From: JAGQNT01 sp964426605
GTDB taxonomy: Bacteria; Patescibacteriota; Saccharimonadia; Saccharimonadales; UBA4665
Assembly: GCA_964426605.1 (NCBI GenBank)
Contig: CAYRQK010000001.1
Coordinates: forward strand, 310,001-374,000
Direction of reading: 5' to 3'
DNA length: 64,000 bases
Shown here: positions 43,151 to 51,763 of the stretch, one piece after another
How the letters are laid out: each line of letters starts with the position of its first letter
Position numbering within the stretch: the first letter of the stretch is position 1
The notes under the pieces: generated by a model
What the model was told of the DNA's origin: nothing
The model's input: only the letters and a program-made list of their open reading frames with translations
Database searches by the model: none
Position numbers and translations under genes: made by a program

Positions 43151-43518
43151 TGATTCAGCAAGAATCTCGCCTCGGCGTCTGTGACAACAGTGGTGCCAAA
43201 GAAATCTTGTGCATCCGGGTACTTGGTGGCACACGCCGCCGTTACGCTCGTGTTGGTGATGTCATTGTCGCGACCGTCAAGGAAGCAGCGCCGAATGGTA
43301 CTGTTAAGAAAAAGACAGTTGTTCGCGCCGTTGTTGTCCGCACTCGCGACCAGATTCGTCGTAAAGACGGCAGCACTATCAAATTTGACGACAATGCTGC
43401 TGTAATTATCGGCGATGATAAGCAACCGCGAGCAACCCGCATCTTTGGCCCCGTCCCTCGCGAACTGCGCGACCAGGGTTATGCCAAGATCATCAGCCTC
43501 GCACCGGAGGTACTATAA
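43150..43518 (+). CDS. rplN: 50S ribosomal protein L14
   Basis: The 122-residue L14 begins MIQQESRLGVCDNSGAKE and ends GYAKIISLAPEVL. It forms intersubunit bridge B8. Length is exactly standard. Confidence 0.98.
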   Translation: MIQQESRLGVCDNSGAKEILCIRVLGGTRRRYARVGDVIVATVKEAAPNGTVKKKTVVRAVVVRTRDQIRRKDGSTIKFDDNAAVIIGDDKQPRATRIFGPVPRELRDQGYAKIISLAPEVL

Positions 43519-43520
43519 CT

Positions 43521-43865
43521 ATGAGAAAACAAGTAGAGAAGAAACTGTTCAAGATTCGCCTCAAAAAAGGTGATACGGTCATCGTCCGCGCCGGCAAGTA
43601 CAAGGGCAAGACCGGTAAAGTTGAGGCTACACACCCCGCCGAGAACAAGGTGACAGTCGAAGGCATCAACATTGTTAAGAAAGCCGTCAAGCCCAATAAG
43701 CAGTATCCGCAGGGTGCAATTGTTGAGCTGACCAAGCCTATTTGGGTTAGCAAAGTCAGCATCGTGGAGCCAACCAGCAAGAAGGCCAGTCGCATCGGCT
43801 ACCAGCTGAACGATGACGGCACCAAGACTCGCGTTTTTAAGAAGACAGGAAAGGAGATCAAGTAA
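43521..43865 (+). CDS. rplX: 50S ribosomal protein L24
   Basis: The 114-residue L24 carries the KOW motif KKGDTVIVRAGKYKGKTGKV and an assembly-initiator role is known for the family. Its stop overlaps rplE (TAATG). Confidence 0.97.
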   Translation: MRKQVEKKLFKIRLKKGDTVIVRAGKYKGKTGKVEATHPAENKVTVEGINIVKKAVKPNKQYPQGAIVELTKPIWVSKVSIVEPTSKKASRIGYQLNDDGTKTRVFKKTGKEIK

Positions 43866-44476
43866 TGGCTGAGAAAACTGCAGAAAAAGCACCCAAGAAG
43901 ACAGTTGCCGTAAAGACCGCACCAGTACATGCTCGTCTCCGCGCCGCTTACAACACGACGTTTATTCCGGAACTCGAGAAAGAGCTGGGGCTTACAAACG
44001 TCAACCAAGTACCACGTCTCGAGAAAATTGTCGTCAACATCGGCCTTGGCCGCGCTAAAGACGATAAGAAAATCATGGAAGTTGCCGCCAATACACTTCG
44101 CAAAGTCACCGGCCAGGAGCCTGTCCAGACCACAGCCAAGCTGTCTATCGCCGGCTTCAAACTGCGCGAAGGCAACAAAATCGGCCTTAAAGTCACCCTC
44201 CGCGGCGAGAAGATGTACGAGTTTGCTGATCGTCTGATTAACATCGTGCTGCCACGCTTGCGTGACTTCCATGGTGTTTCCGCCAAGGCTTTTGACAAGC
44301 AGGGCAATTACAGTATCGGTCTAACCGACCAGTCGGTCTTCCCGGAGCTGTCATTTGAAGAAACTACCACCCCGCACGGCCTACAAGCTGTGTTCGTCAT
44401 GAAATCCCACGAGCCAACGCACGCACGTGCCCTGCTTGAAAAATTCGGTATGCCGTTTGAAAAGGAGGCTAAATAA
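43865..44476 (+). CDS. rplE: 50S ribosomal protein L5
   Basis: The 203-residue L5 binds 5S rRNA. LEKIVVNIGLGRAKDD and KVTLRGEKMYEFADRLI are typical. An N-terminal Lys/Ala-rich extension of about 25 residues is longer than usual. Confidence 0.97.
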   Translation: MAEKTAEKAPKKTVAVKTAPVHARLRAAYNTTFIPELEKELGLTNVNQVPRLEKIVVNIGLGRAKDDKKIMEVAANTLRKVTGQEPVQTTAKLSIAGFKLREGNKIGLKVTLRGEKMYEFADRLINIVLPRLRDFHGVSAKAFDKQGNYSIGLTDQSVFPELSFEETTTPHGLQAVFVMKSHEPTHARALLEKFGMPFEKEAK

Positions 44477-44477
44477 T

Positions 44478-44747
44478 ATGGCTAAGAAATCTATCATAGC
44501 GCGCGACCTAAAGCGCCAGCAGATGATAACTAAGTATGCTGCCAAGCGTGCTGAGCTCAAAGAGCTTGGTGACCAAGAGGGTTTGGCTAAGTTGCCGCGC
44601 AACAGTAGCCCAACTCGCTGGAAGAATCGCTGTATCGAAACTGGCCGACCGCACGCCTACATGCGTCAGTTTGGCCTAAGCCGTATCAGCTTCCGCGAGC
44701 ACGCCAGTAAGGGCGAAATCCCTGGTGTAACGAAAGCGAGCTGGTAA
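44478..44747 (+). CDS. rpsN: 30S ribosomal protein S14, zinc-free (C-minus) form
   Basis: From ATG 44478 (AAGGAGG upstream) the product is 89 residues and ends FREHASKGEIPGVTKASW. It is the long S14 form without the CxxC...CxxC zinc ribbon found in the 61-residue form; it has LPRNSSPTRWKNRCIETGRP instead. The frame is open upstream inside rplE, but that is overlap only. Confidence 0.96.
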   Translation: MAKKSIIARDLKRQQMITKYAAKRAELKELGDQEGLAKLPRNSSPTRWKNRCIETGRPHAYMRQFGLSRISFREHASKGEIPGVTKASW

Positions 44748-44748
44748 C

Positions 44749-45150
44749 ATGAGCGTCACAAGCACAGACCCAATCGCTGATATGCTCACCCGCATCCGTA
44801 ACGCCATCAACGTTCGCAAGCACGAAGTTCGCATGCCGCACAGCAAGGTCAAGCAATCAGTTGCCGAACTGCTCAAGACTAGCAACTTCGTGGACCGCGT
44901 CGTTGTCGAGGGTGAAGGCATTACCAAGGAACTGGTTATCACTATCAATCCCGAACAGAGTAATGCTCGCATCACCGAAATTGTCCGCATGAGCAAGCCC
45001 GGCCGCCGTTACTACGTCAATGCTACCGATATCCCAACTGTCAAGCGTGGTCGTGGCCTGGTTATCGTCAGTACCTCTAAGGGCATGATGACTGGCGACG
45101 AAGCCAAGAAGCAGCACGTTGGCGGCGAATTAATTTGTAAGGTTTACTAA
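44749..45150 (+). CDS. rpsH: 30S ribosomal protein S8
   Basis: The 133-residue S8 has DPIADMLTRIRNAINVRKHEV and the C-terminal KGMMTGDEAKKQHVGGELICKVY, with standard length. In E. coli S8 represses the spc operon. It follows rpsN by one base. Confidence 0.98.
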   Translation: MSVTSTDPIADMLTRIRNAINVRKHEVRMPHSKVKQSVAELLKTSNFVDRVVVEGEGITKELVITINPEQSNARITEIVRMSKPGRRYYVNATDIPTVKRGRGLVIVSTSKGMMTGDEAKKQHVGGELICKVY

Positions 45151-45165
45151 AAAGTAAGGAATACT

Positions 45166-45705
45166 ATGAGTCGAGTAGGAAAACTACCAATCGCATTGCC
45201 GAGCGGCGTGACAATCACTATCGACCCAGACACCATCACGGTAGCTGGCTCGAAGGGAACGCTTACGCAGTTCACGATGCCAGATATCACGGTGAAACAA
45301 CAGGAAAACGAGATCATCGTGACTCGTGCCAATGACGAGCCTAAAACCCGTGCCAAGCACGGTCTGATGCGCGCGCTAGTCAACAATATGGTTAATGGCG
45401 TGACAACTGGTTTTAGCAAGAAGCTGGAGATCAACGGCGTGGGGTACCGCGTGGCAGCTCAAGGCACCGACCTCAAGCTGAACCTCGGATTTTCTCACGA
45501 TGTTATTTATAAGATCCCCGTTGGCGTCACTGCTGCTATTGAGCAGAACACCATCACAATTAGTGGTATTAGCCGGCAACAGGTCGGCCAAGTCGCTGCC
45601 GAAATCCGTGCACTCAAGAAACCTGAACCATACAAGGGCAAGGGTATCAAGTACGAGGGCGAACACATCATCCGCAAGAGCGGTAAGTCAGGTAAGGACA
45701 AATAA
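45166..45705 (+). CDS. rplF: 50S ribosomal protein L6
   Basis: The 179-residue L6 begins MSRVGKLPIALPSGV and has the C-terminal signature PEPYKGKGIKYEGEHIIRK. It stabilises the factor-binding region. Length is standard. Confidence 0.98.
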   Translation: MSRVGKLPIALPSGVTITIDPDTITVAGSKGTLTQFTMPDITVKQQENEIIVTRANDEPKTRAKHGLMRALVNNMVNGVTTGFSKKLEINGVGYRVAAQGTDLKLNLGFSHDVIYKIPVGVTAAIEQNTITISGISRQQVGQVAAEIRALKKPEPYKGKGIKYEGEHIIRKSGKSGKDK

Positions 45706-45707
45706 TT

Positions 45708-46061
45708 ATGAGTAAGTTATCGCGCAAAATGCAGAACAAAGTGCTTCGCAAAGCTCGTATTCGCGCTATTATTAGCGGCACTGCCGAGCGACCTCGCTTG
45801 AGTGTCCACGTTAGCAACCTGCACATATCAGCTCAGCTGATCGATGATGTCGACGGTAAGACACTTGCCGCCGTCACAACGGTTGGCAGTAAGCAGACTG
45901 GTACTATGACCGAGAAAGCCGCCTGGATTGGCGATGAAATCGCTAAGAAAGCCAAGGTTGCCAAGATTAAGAACGTCGTATTTGACCGCAGTGGCAAACT
46001 ATATCATGGCCGAGTCAAGGCACTCGCTGACGCCGCTCGTAACGCAGGATTGGAGTTTTAA
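45708..46061 (+). CDS. rplR: 50S ribosomal protein L18
   Basis: The 117-residue L18 (RARIRAIISGTAERPRLSV, then FDRSGKLYHGRVKALADAAR) binds 5S rRNA. It starts 2 bp after rplF. Confidence 0.97.
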   Translation: MSKLSRKMQNKVLRKARIRAIISGTAERPRLSVHVSNLHISAQLIDDVDGKTLAAVTTVGSKQTGTMTEKAAWIGDEIAKKAKVAKIKNVVFDRSGKLYHGRVKALADAARNAGLEF

Positions 46062-46063
46062 TC

Positions 46064-46639
46064 ATGGCTGATATGCAAAAACAAGGTCCACGCCGTCGCA
46101 ACCCTCGCGGTGACATGCCCATGGAAGAAAAGCAATTTGATGAGCGTACGCTCCACATCGACCGCGTTGCGCGTGTCGTAAAGGGCGGTCGTCGCTTCCG
46201 TTTCCGTGCACTCGTTGTGGTCGGTGATAAAAAAGGCAAGGTAGGCATCGGCGTCTCCAAGGGTGCCGACGTAACGGCCGCTGTGACGAAAGCTACCGAA
46301 GTTGCCAAGAAGAACTTCGTGACCGTCGCTACGTACAAGGGTACATTGCCACACGAAGCTCAGGCCAAGGTTGGTGGTGCGGTCATCCTCATCAAGCCAG
46401 CCAGTGCCGGTACCGGACTCATCGCTGGCGGTGTCGTCCGAACGGTGCTCGAAGTGGCCGGTGTCAGCAACGCGCTTTCTAAGTCACTTGGTTCGACCAA
46501 TAAGATCAACAGTGCATATGCTACTATCAAAGCTCTTGAGAGCGTACAGCCCGCTAGCAAATGGATTACGCGCAAAGACGTGACCACCAAGCCGAAGCCA
46601 GTCAAGGCAGCACCGAAGACAGAAGAGAAGGTAGCTTAA
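46064..46639 (+). CDS. rpsE: 30S ribosomal protein S5
   Basis: The 191-residue S5 has RVVKGGRRFRFRALVVVGD and the conserved GTGLIAGGVVRTVLE block at the decoding fidelity interface with S4. A basic C-terminal tail extends it. rplO begins 3 bp later, so rpmD (L30), normally here, is absent. Confidence 0.98.
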   Translation: MADMQKQGPRRRNPRGDMPMEEKQFDERTLHIDRVARVVKGGRRFRFRALVVVGDKKGKVGIGVSKGADVTAAVTKATEVAKKNFVTVATYKGTLPHEAQAKVGGAVILIKPASAGTGLIAGGVVRTVLEVAGVSNALSKSLGSTNKINSAYATIKALESVQPASKWITRKDVTTKPKPVKAAPKTEEKVA

Positions 46640-46642
46640 GTC

Positions 46643-47119
46643 ATGAAGTACAACGAACTACAAATAGAGGCCCACAAAACCAAAAATCGCGTTGGTCGCG
46701 GCATTGCTGCTGGCCAAGGTAAGACTGCCGGTCGCGGTACCAAGGGCCAGCACAGCCGTACAGGCTCCACACGCAAACCAGGCTTTGAGGGTGGCCAGAA
46801 CCCGCTCATGCAGCGCTTGCCGAAGCTCCGCGGCTTCAAGAGCCACAAAGTGCCGGCCGAAACGATCTACACCAGCCAGCTCGAACAATTTGGCAGTAAA
46901 ACTGTCGATACAACCGTGCTTGCCGCGGCTGGTCTCATCAGTAATGCTTACGTGACAGTTAAGTTGCTGCGTAGCGGCGAACTGACCAAAAATGTGACTG
47001 TCAAAGTCCAGTTAGCCAGCCGGGGTGCCATCGAGGATATCCAAAAGGCTGGTGGCAGCTTCGAGAAAACACCACGCCTTGGTCGTCCGGTCACGACAAC
47101 TAAGAAGATCGAAAAATAA
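46643..47119 (+). CDS. rplO: 50S ribosomal protein L15
   Basis: The 158-residue L15 has the glycine-rich N-terminus KNRVGRGIAAGQGKTAGRGT and FEGGQNPLMQRLPKLRGF. It is the last gene of the rplC operon; a terminator follows, so secY is a separate unit. Confidence 0.97.
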   Translation: MKYNELQIEAHKTKNRVGRGIAAGQGKTAGRGTKGQHSRTGSTRKPGFEGGQNPLMQRLPKLRGFKSHKVPAETIYTSQLEQFGSKTVDTTVLAAAGLISNAYVTVKLLRSGELTKNVTVKVQLASRGAIEDIQKAGGSFEKTPRLGRPVTTTKKIEK

Positions 47120-47136
47120 TCGAAGTTCGATGAATC

Positions 47137-47170
47137 AAAACACCCGGAATTGTACCGGGTGTTTTATTTT
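47137..47170 (+). terminator. Terminator of the rplC-rplO operon
   Basis: AAAACACCCGG (47137-47147) and CCGGGTGTTTT (47155-47165) form an 11-bp stem with a 7-nt loop, followed by ATTTT. Confidence 0.92.
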
Positions 47171-47182
47171 ATACACCGTCTA

Positions 47183-47211
47183 TTTACTCGGTGAGCAATA
47201 ATCCGTATACT
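47183..47211 (+). promoter_or_regulatory. secY promoter
   Basis: TTTACT (47183-47188), 17 bp, TATACT (47206-47211). The leader is about 40 nt with GAGGGA about 10 nt before the start codon. Confidence 0.72.
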
Positions 47212-47257
47212 GATGCAAGATACAGGGCCCTAGGCTCTAAATGAGGGAATTACATAC

Positions 47258-48745
47258 ATGAACTGGAAAATCATTGCTAAGTCGCTGAAGAAGCGAGACA
47301 TGCAAAAGCGGCTGTTAGTCGTGCTAGGCATAGTTATTGTCTACAAAATTTTGGCGCACATCCCGATTCCACTGGGCGATGGCCAGACCATCAAACAAGT
47401 TGTGAGCAACTTATACAACACGACCAACAACACACAGCTACTGAACTACATCAACGTGTTATCGGGCGGCGCACTGGCCAACTTCTCGATTATGATTGCC
47501 GGGCTCGGTCCGTACATTAACGCTAGTATTATCATGCAGCTGCTTACCAAGGCTATTCCACAACTAGAGGCCCTGCATAAAGATGGTGAATACGGCCAAA
47601 AGAAGATCAACCAGTATACCCGTATCCTGACGTTCCCACTGGCTATCGTGCAGTCTATTGGCTCGATTTACCTTGTGAAACAAGCTGCTCAGTCGATCGG
47701 TGGCATTGGCGACATTACCGCTACCAGTACTACCATGCAATGGGTGCTTATGATTGCGGCACTGACCACTGGTTCGATGTTGCTAATGTGGCTTGGAGAA
47801 CTCGTAACCGAGCAGGGTATTGGCAACGGTATTTCACTGCTTATTACGGTCAGTATCGTCAGTGCGCTGCCAACGACAATTGCGGATATCTGGAAGAGTG
47901 TCTTTACAGGCACCACCAAATGGCACTTCCTGGGGCACGTATATCACGTTGATAGGGCCTCAGCGATTCGAGGTGTCATCATCTTGCTGTCTATTGTGCT
48001 CATTACCTGGATAGTAGTGAAACTCAATGAAGCGGCGCGTAATATTACCGTCAATTATGCCAAACGTGTCCAGGGCAACCGGACGTATGGCGGCGTGACG
48101 ACGGTGCTACCAGTCAAATTGATCACGGCTGGTGTGATCCCTATTATCTTTGCGGTGGCATTTTTGAGCGTCCCGAGCTTTGTAGGACAGCTGCTGAGTA
48201 CCAATCATAGCCTCAAGCTCCAGCATCTTGGCGCCAATCTGGTGTCGTGGTTCCAGGCGCCGTCTGCGGCTACGTTCCAGCAACATGACCTCACGCCGTA
48301 TATCTATCCAGTCGTCTACTTCCTGCTTGTCGTGATCTTCACCTACTTCTATACTGGCATCGCCTTTAATGCCAAGGAGATCGCCGAAAACTTACAAAAA
48401 CAAGGTGGCTTCATTGAGGGCGTCCGTGGCGGTGATCGGACCGAAAAGTATCTCTCTAAGACAGTCAATCGCCTAACCCTGTTTGGCTCTATCAGCCTCG
48501 GTCTTTTGGCGTTACTCCCCGTGGTTGCCCAGATATTCGTAACCAATGTCAACATAACTATTGGTGGTACCAGCATACTTATTTTGGTGTCAGTAAGTCT
48601 GCAAACGCTCCGTGCGGTCGAGTCGCGAGCACTGATGGTTACCTACGATCAATACTCCGAAGCCGACTACTTCGAGGGCGATTCTGGCAACAGCGAAGTC
48701 TCCAGGAGTCGTCGCTTGCTACGCCTTGTTGGATTTAAGAAGTAA
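47258..48745 (+). CDS. secY: Protein translocase subunit SecY
   Basis: The 495-residue multi-pass membrane protein has the SecY pattern of ten helices, including GLGPYINASIIMQLL (helix 2 region), GNGISLLI and the cytoplasmic GGFIEGVRGGDRTEKYL loop. It forms the Sec channel. It is about 60 residues longer than E. coli SecY, partly from a longer first external loop and a charged C-terminal tail. adk and map, common after secY, are absent. Confidence 0.97.
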   Translation: MNWKIIAKSLKKRDMQKRLLVVLGIVIVYKILAHIPIPLGDGQTIKQVVSNLYNTTNNTQLLNYINVLSGGALANFSIMIAGLGPYINASIIMQLLTKAIPQLEALHKDGEYGQKKINQYTRILTFPLAIVQSIGSIYLVKQAAQSIGGIGDITATSTTMQWVLMIAALTTGSMLLMWLGELVTEQGIGNGISLLITVSIVSALPTTIADIWKSVFTGTTKWHFLGHVYHVDRASAIRGVIILLSIVLITWIVVKLNEAARNITVNYAKRVQGNRTYGGVTTVLPVKLITAGVIPIIFAVAFLSVPSFVGQLLSTNHSLKLQHLGANLVSWFQAPSAATFQQHDLTPYIYPVVYFLLVVIFTYFYTGIAFNAKEIAENLQKQGGFIEGVRGGDRTEKYLSKTVNRLTLFGSISLGLLALLPVVAQIFVTNVNITIGGTSILILVSVSLQTLRAVESRALMVTYDQYSEADYFEGDSGNSEVSRSRRLLRLVGFKK

Positions 48746-48761
48746 CATTATCCCAAAACTC

Positions 48762-48791
48762 TTTACAAACTGCTGTGAATACTGCTATAAT
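48762..48791 (+). promoter_or_regulatory. infA promoter
   Basis: TTTACA (48762-48767), 18 bp, TATAAT (48786-48791). The predicted leader is only about 9 nt and holds no Shine-Dalgarno. Confidence 0.7.
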
Positions 48792-48806
48792 CAAACATTG
48801 TAATTT

Positions 48807-49028
48807 ATGGCAGTTCACAAGGAAGTTATTGAGCTTACAGGAACGATAGTTGAAACACTACCGGGTACTCAGTTCAAGGTCGAACTTGAGAATGGTCATG
48901 TAATTGTAGCCCACGTTGCGGGCAAGATGCGCAAGCACTTTATCCGCATCGTACCAGGCGACAGCGTTACGGTCGAGTTGACCCCTTACGATCTTACGAA
49001 GGGCAGAATCACCTATCGCAGATCATAG
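48807..49028 (+). CDS. infA: Translation initiation factor IF-1
   Basis: The 73-residue OB-fold protein (ELTGTIVETLPGTQFKVELE, then MRKHFIRIVPGDSVTVEL) is a full-length IF-1, which blocks the A site during initiation. It has its own promoter with a very short leader and begins the infA-rpmJ-rpsM-rpsK-rpsD-rpoA-rplQ group. Confidence 0.97.
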   Translation: MAVHKEVIELTGTIVETLPGTQFKVELENGHVIVAHVAGKMRKHFIRIVPGDSVTVELTPYDLTKGRITYRRS

Positions 49029-49100
49029 TACCCTTCATAAAGGTACTGCAATACTAACTAAGCAGTGTGTTATGCACCCTGAAAGGAGCATGATCCGTAC

Positions 49101-49217
49101 ATGAAAGTACGTGCAAGTGTCAAAAAAATCAGCCCCGACGACAAGATTGTTCGTCGTAAGGGTCGATTGTATGTTATTAACAAGATGAAGCCGAAGCATA
49201 AACAGAGGCAGGGATAA
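49101..49217 (+). CDS. rpmJ: 50S ribosomal protein L36, zinc-free form
   Basis: The 38-residue product begins MKVRASVKKISPDDKIVRRK and ends PKHKQRQG, clearly L36. The usual ligands Cys11 and Cys14 are replaced (SPDD at 11-14) and Cys27 is Asn; only His33 remains, so zinc cannot be bound. AAAGGAG lies about 15 bases upstream of the ATG. It sits between infA and rpsM as in many bacteria. Confidence 0.95.
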   Translation: MKVRASVKKISPDDKIVRRKGRLYVINKMKPKHKQRQG

Positions 49218-49220
49218 TCT

Positions 49221-49607
49221 ATGGCACGAATATCTGGGGTTACTATTCCGAGCGAGAAGCAAATATGGGTTGCTTTGACCTATGTGTTTGGCATTGGTCC
49301 AAAGAGCGCCGATGACATTTTAGCTGTCGCTAAGGTCGAGCGTACCGTTCGAGTCAAGGACTTGACCGATGCTGAGGTTTCTCGCATCCAGGAAGAAATC
49401 AATACTAATTATGTGGTGGAAGGTGAGTTGCAGCGCACCGTTGCGGGCAATATCAAGCGCCTCAAGGAGATCGGCTCGTACCGCGGGCTGCGTCACAAGC
49501 AGAACTTGCCGTCACGCGGCCAACGCACCAAGACAAATGCTCGTACACGCCGTGGCAAGAAGACCACTGTGGGCGGTACCGCTAAGAAAGTAGCGAGCAA
49601 AACTTAG
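49221..49607 (+). CDS. rpsM: 30S ribosomal protein S13
   Basis: The 128-residue S13 starts MARISGVTIPSEKQIWVALT and ends in the basic tail with RGLRHKQNLPSRGQRTKTNA. It contacts P-site tRNA and L5. It follows rpmJ by 3 bp. Confidence 0.98.
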   Translation: MARISGVTIPSEKQIWVALTYVFGIGPKSADDILAVAKVERTVRVKDLTDAEVSRIQEEINTNYVVEGELQRTVAGNIKRLKEIGSYRGLRHKQNLPSRGQRTKTNARTRRGKKTTVGGTAKKVASKT

Positions 49608-49615
49608 GAATTACT

Positions 49616-50008
49616 ATGGCAGATACTACAACGACGAAGAAGAAAAAATCAAAGCGAACTGTTGCCAGTGGCCAAGTCCACGTGCAGGCTACGTTCAACA
49701 ACACTATTATCAGCTTCACTGATGCTAACGGTGGCGCCCTGACCGCTTCGAGCGCTGGCGCTTGTGGCTTCCGTGGCTCCAAGAAGGGTACGGCCTATGC
49801 CGCCCAGATCGCTGCCGAGCGAGCCGGCAATGCCGCCAAACAACAGTACGGCTTTAGCCGCGCCGAAGTGTTCATCAAGGGTGTTGGCCTGGGCCGCGAC
49901 GCAGCTGTTCGTGCACTGGCTGGCCTGGATATCCAGGTTGAGTCCATCCACGACGTAACTGGCGTGCCACACGGTGGCGTTCGACCTAAGAAGGCACGGA
50001 GAGTGTAA
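49616..50008 (+). CDS. rpsK: 30S ribosomal protein S11
   Basis: The 130-residue S11 has HVQATFNNTIISFTDANGGA and the C-terminal DVTGVPHGGVRPKKARRV, binding platform 16S rRNA beside mRNA. Length is standard. Confidence 0.98.
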   Translation: MADTTTTKKKKSKRTVASGQVHVQATFNNTIISFTDANGGALTASSAGACGFRGSKKGTAYAAQIAAERAGNAAKQQYGFSRAEVFIKGVGLGRDAAVRALAGLDIQVESIHDVTGVPHGGVRPKKARRV

Positions 50009-50069
50009 TGTCGGAGGCATTCCAATTATTTAATACTATGTTAACAAGCTCCGAAGGAGGTTGCTAACT

Positions 50070-50687
50070 ATGGCACGAGATCGACAATCTATTGTTAAAA
50101 TGAGTCGTCGCGAAGGCTACGCTCTACACCCCAAGGCCCACAAGGCACTTGTAAAGCGCCCGAGTACTCCTGGCCAACAGCAGGGCTATCGTGGCCGCGC
50201 TAAAACGAGCCAATATTCCCTGCAACTTCGTGAGAAGCAGAAGGTTAAGCGCTTGTATGGCTTGCTCGAGAAGCAGTTTAGTAACCTCATGAAAGAGGCT
50301 ACTCGCCGTCAAGGCCAGTCCGGTGCTAACTTGCTACAGCTGCTCGAACAGCGTGCTGATAACGCTGTTTATCGTGCTGGTTTTGCACCCAGCCGTCGTG
50401 CCGCCCGCCAGCTGGTTGGCCACGGCCACTTCACGCTCAATGGTGTTCGCGTCGATATCCCATCCATTCGCCTCAAAAGTGGCGATGTTCTGACCGTCCG
50501 CGACCACAGTAAAGCATCCGAATACTTCAAGAAGCTTGATGATGTCAGCCCAACACCCAGTGTCATACCGACCTGGTTGAAGGCTGATCGCAAAAAGCTG
50601 ACACTGAGTGTAACTGGTCTGCCAACGCGCGACGACGCCGAGCCAGATATCAATGAGCAACTAATCGTCGAATATTACTCACGCTAA
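50070..50687 (+). CDS. rpsD: 30S ribosomal protein S4
   Basis: From ATG 50070 (GAAGGAGG 9 nt upstream) the product is 205 residues with the S4 RNA-binding domain (RADNAVYRAGFAPSRRAARQ, then VGHGHFTLNG). The N-terminal region has no cysteine ligands. In E. coli S4 represses the alpha operon. Confidence 0.97.
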   Translation: MARDRQSIVKMSRREGYALHPKAHKALVKRPSTPGQQQGYRGRAKTSQYSLQLREKQKVKRLYGLLEKQFSNLMKEATRRQGQSGANLLQLLEQRADNAVYRAGFAPSRRAARQLVGHGHFTLNGVRVDIPSIRLKSGDVLTVRDHSKASEYFKKLDDVSPTPSVIPTWLKADRKKLTLSVTGLPTRDDAEPDINEQLIVEYYSR

Positions 50688-50705
50688 GAAAGGATTGATA
50701 CGCGT

Positions 50706-51656
50706 ATGTCAAACATGATTCACACACCAGGTCTCGTCAGCGTCGACGATCACAGCGCTACCAGCGCAACATTTACGATCGAACCACTACACAACGGCTA
50801 CGGTAATACGCTCGGAAACTCGATTCGTCGAGTACTCCTTTCGAGTATTTCTGGTGCAGCTGTCACTTCATTTAAGATCGAAGGCCTTACCCACGAGTTC
50901 ACAGCAGTTCCTGGCGTCAAAGAGGACGTCGTCGACATCATGCTTAACCTCAAGGGCATCCGTTTCCGTGTCTATGGTGACGAACCACAAACACTCCGCA
51001 TCGTTAAGAGCGGCGCCGGTGTTGTAACTGCCAAAGACATCGAGACCAACGCCGACGTCGAGGTTGTAAACCCTGATCACGTGATTGCTACTATCGATAG
51101 CGCCAAGGCTAAGCTAGTCGTCGACTTAACCGTCGAACTCGGCCGCGGTTACCGCACTATCGAGGAGAGCACCGCCAAGAAAGCCAGCGACACCATTGCT
51201 GTCGACGCAGTCTTCACTCCTGTTGTTCGAGTTCGTTACAAGGTCGAAAACACTCGTGTTGGCCAGGTGACAGACCTCGACAAACTGAGCATTACGGTTG
51301 ATACCGACGGCACCATCACGCCGCAGGACGCGTTCGAGGAGGCTGCTGCAATTCTGGTCAACCAGTATACGGCACTTGCTGGCAAGACTCGTGTCAAAAC
51401 CGAACAGATTGTACCAGCCAGCGATGGCATTAGCGGTGGCGATGAGTTGATCGGTAGCGATGAACCTGCTGCCCTCAATACATCTATCGAAGATTTGAAT
51501 CTCAGCGCTCGCACAACCAACGCGCTCATCAACAACGACATTCACACCATCAAGGATCTGTTTAGCCTGAACGATGCCGAGCTGCGCGACCTCAAGGGTT
51601 TTGGTAGCAAGGCTCTCGACGAAGTCAAAGAGAAGATGGCGGAGCTGGAGCTGTAA
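50706..51656 (+). CDS. rpoA: DNA-directed RNA polymerase subunit alpha
   Basis: The 316-residue alpha subunit has the assembly domain (LHNGYGNTLGNSIRRVLLSS, about 28-47) and a C-terminal helix-hairpin-helix domain (LNLSARTTNALINNDIHTIK) that contacts promoter UP elements and activators. Length is near normal. Between it and rplQ lies copy 3 of the recurrent RNA element. Confidence 0.98.
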   Translation: MSNMIHTPGLVSVDDHSATSATFTIEPLHNGYGNTLGNSIRRVLLSSISGAAVTSFKIEGLTHEFTAVPGVKEDVVDIMLNLKGIRFRVYGDEPQTLRIVKSGAGVVTAKDIETNADVEVVNPDHVIATIDSAKAKLVVDLTVELGRGYRTIEESTAKKASDTIAVDAVFTPVVRVRYKVENTRVGQVTDLDKLSITVDTDGTITPQDAFEEAAAILVNQYTALAGKTRVKTEQIVPASDGISGGDELIGSDEPAALNTSIEDLNLSARTTNALINNDIHTIKDLFSLNDAELRDLKGFGSKALDEVKEKMAELEL

Positions 51657-51673
51657 TATGCATGTAGTTTTAA

Positions 51674-51749
51674 GGGAAAAGAGTAGCCAGAGCCAAAATT
51701 CGCACATTTTGGCCCTGCGCGATGAGAAAAACCGCCAGGTTTGTCTCAT
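51674..51749 (+). repeat. Recurrent two-hairpin RNA element, copy 3 (rpoA-rplQ gap)
   Basis: Third copy of the element at 2923 and 16948. Hairpin 1 is GCCAAAAT-TCGCAC-ATTTTGGC. The flanking pair CCG/CGG of the other copies is here CAG/CTG, a compensatory change. Hairpin 2 pairs ATGAGA with TCTCAT and AAACC with GGTTT. It lies inside an operon, 17 nt after the rpoA stop, and ends where the rplQ Shine-Dalgarno (GGAGGAG) begins, so it is not a promoter. Confidence 0.72.
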
Positions 51750-51763
51750 GGAGGAGCACTAAT

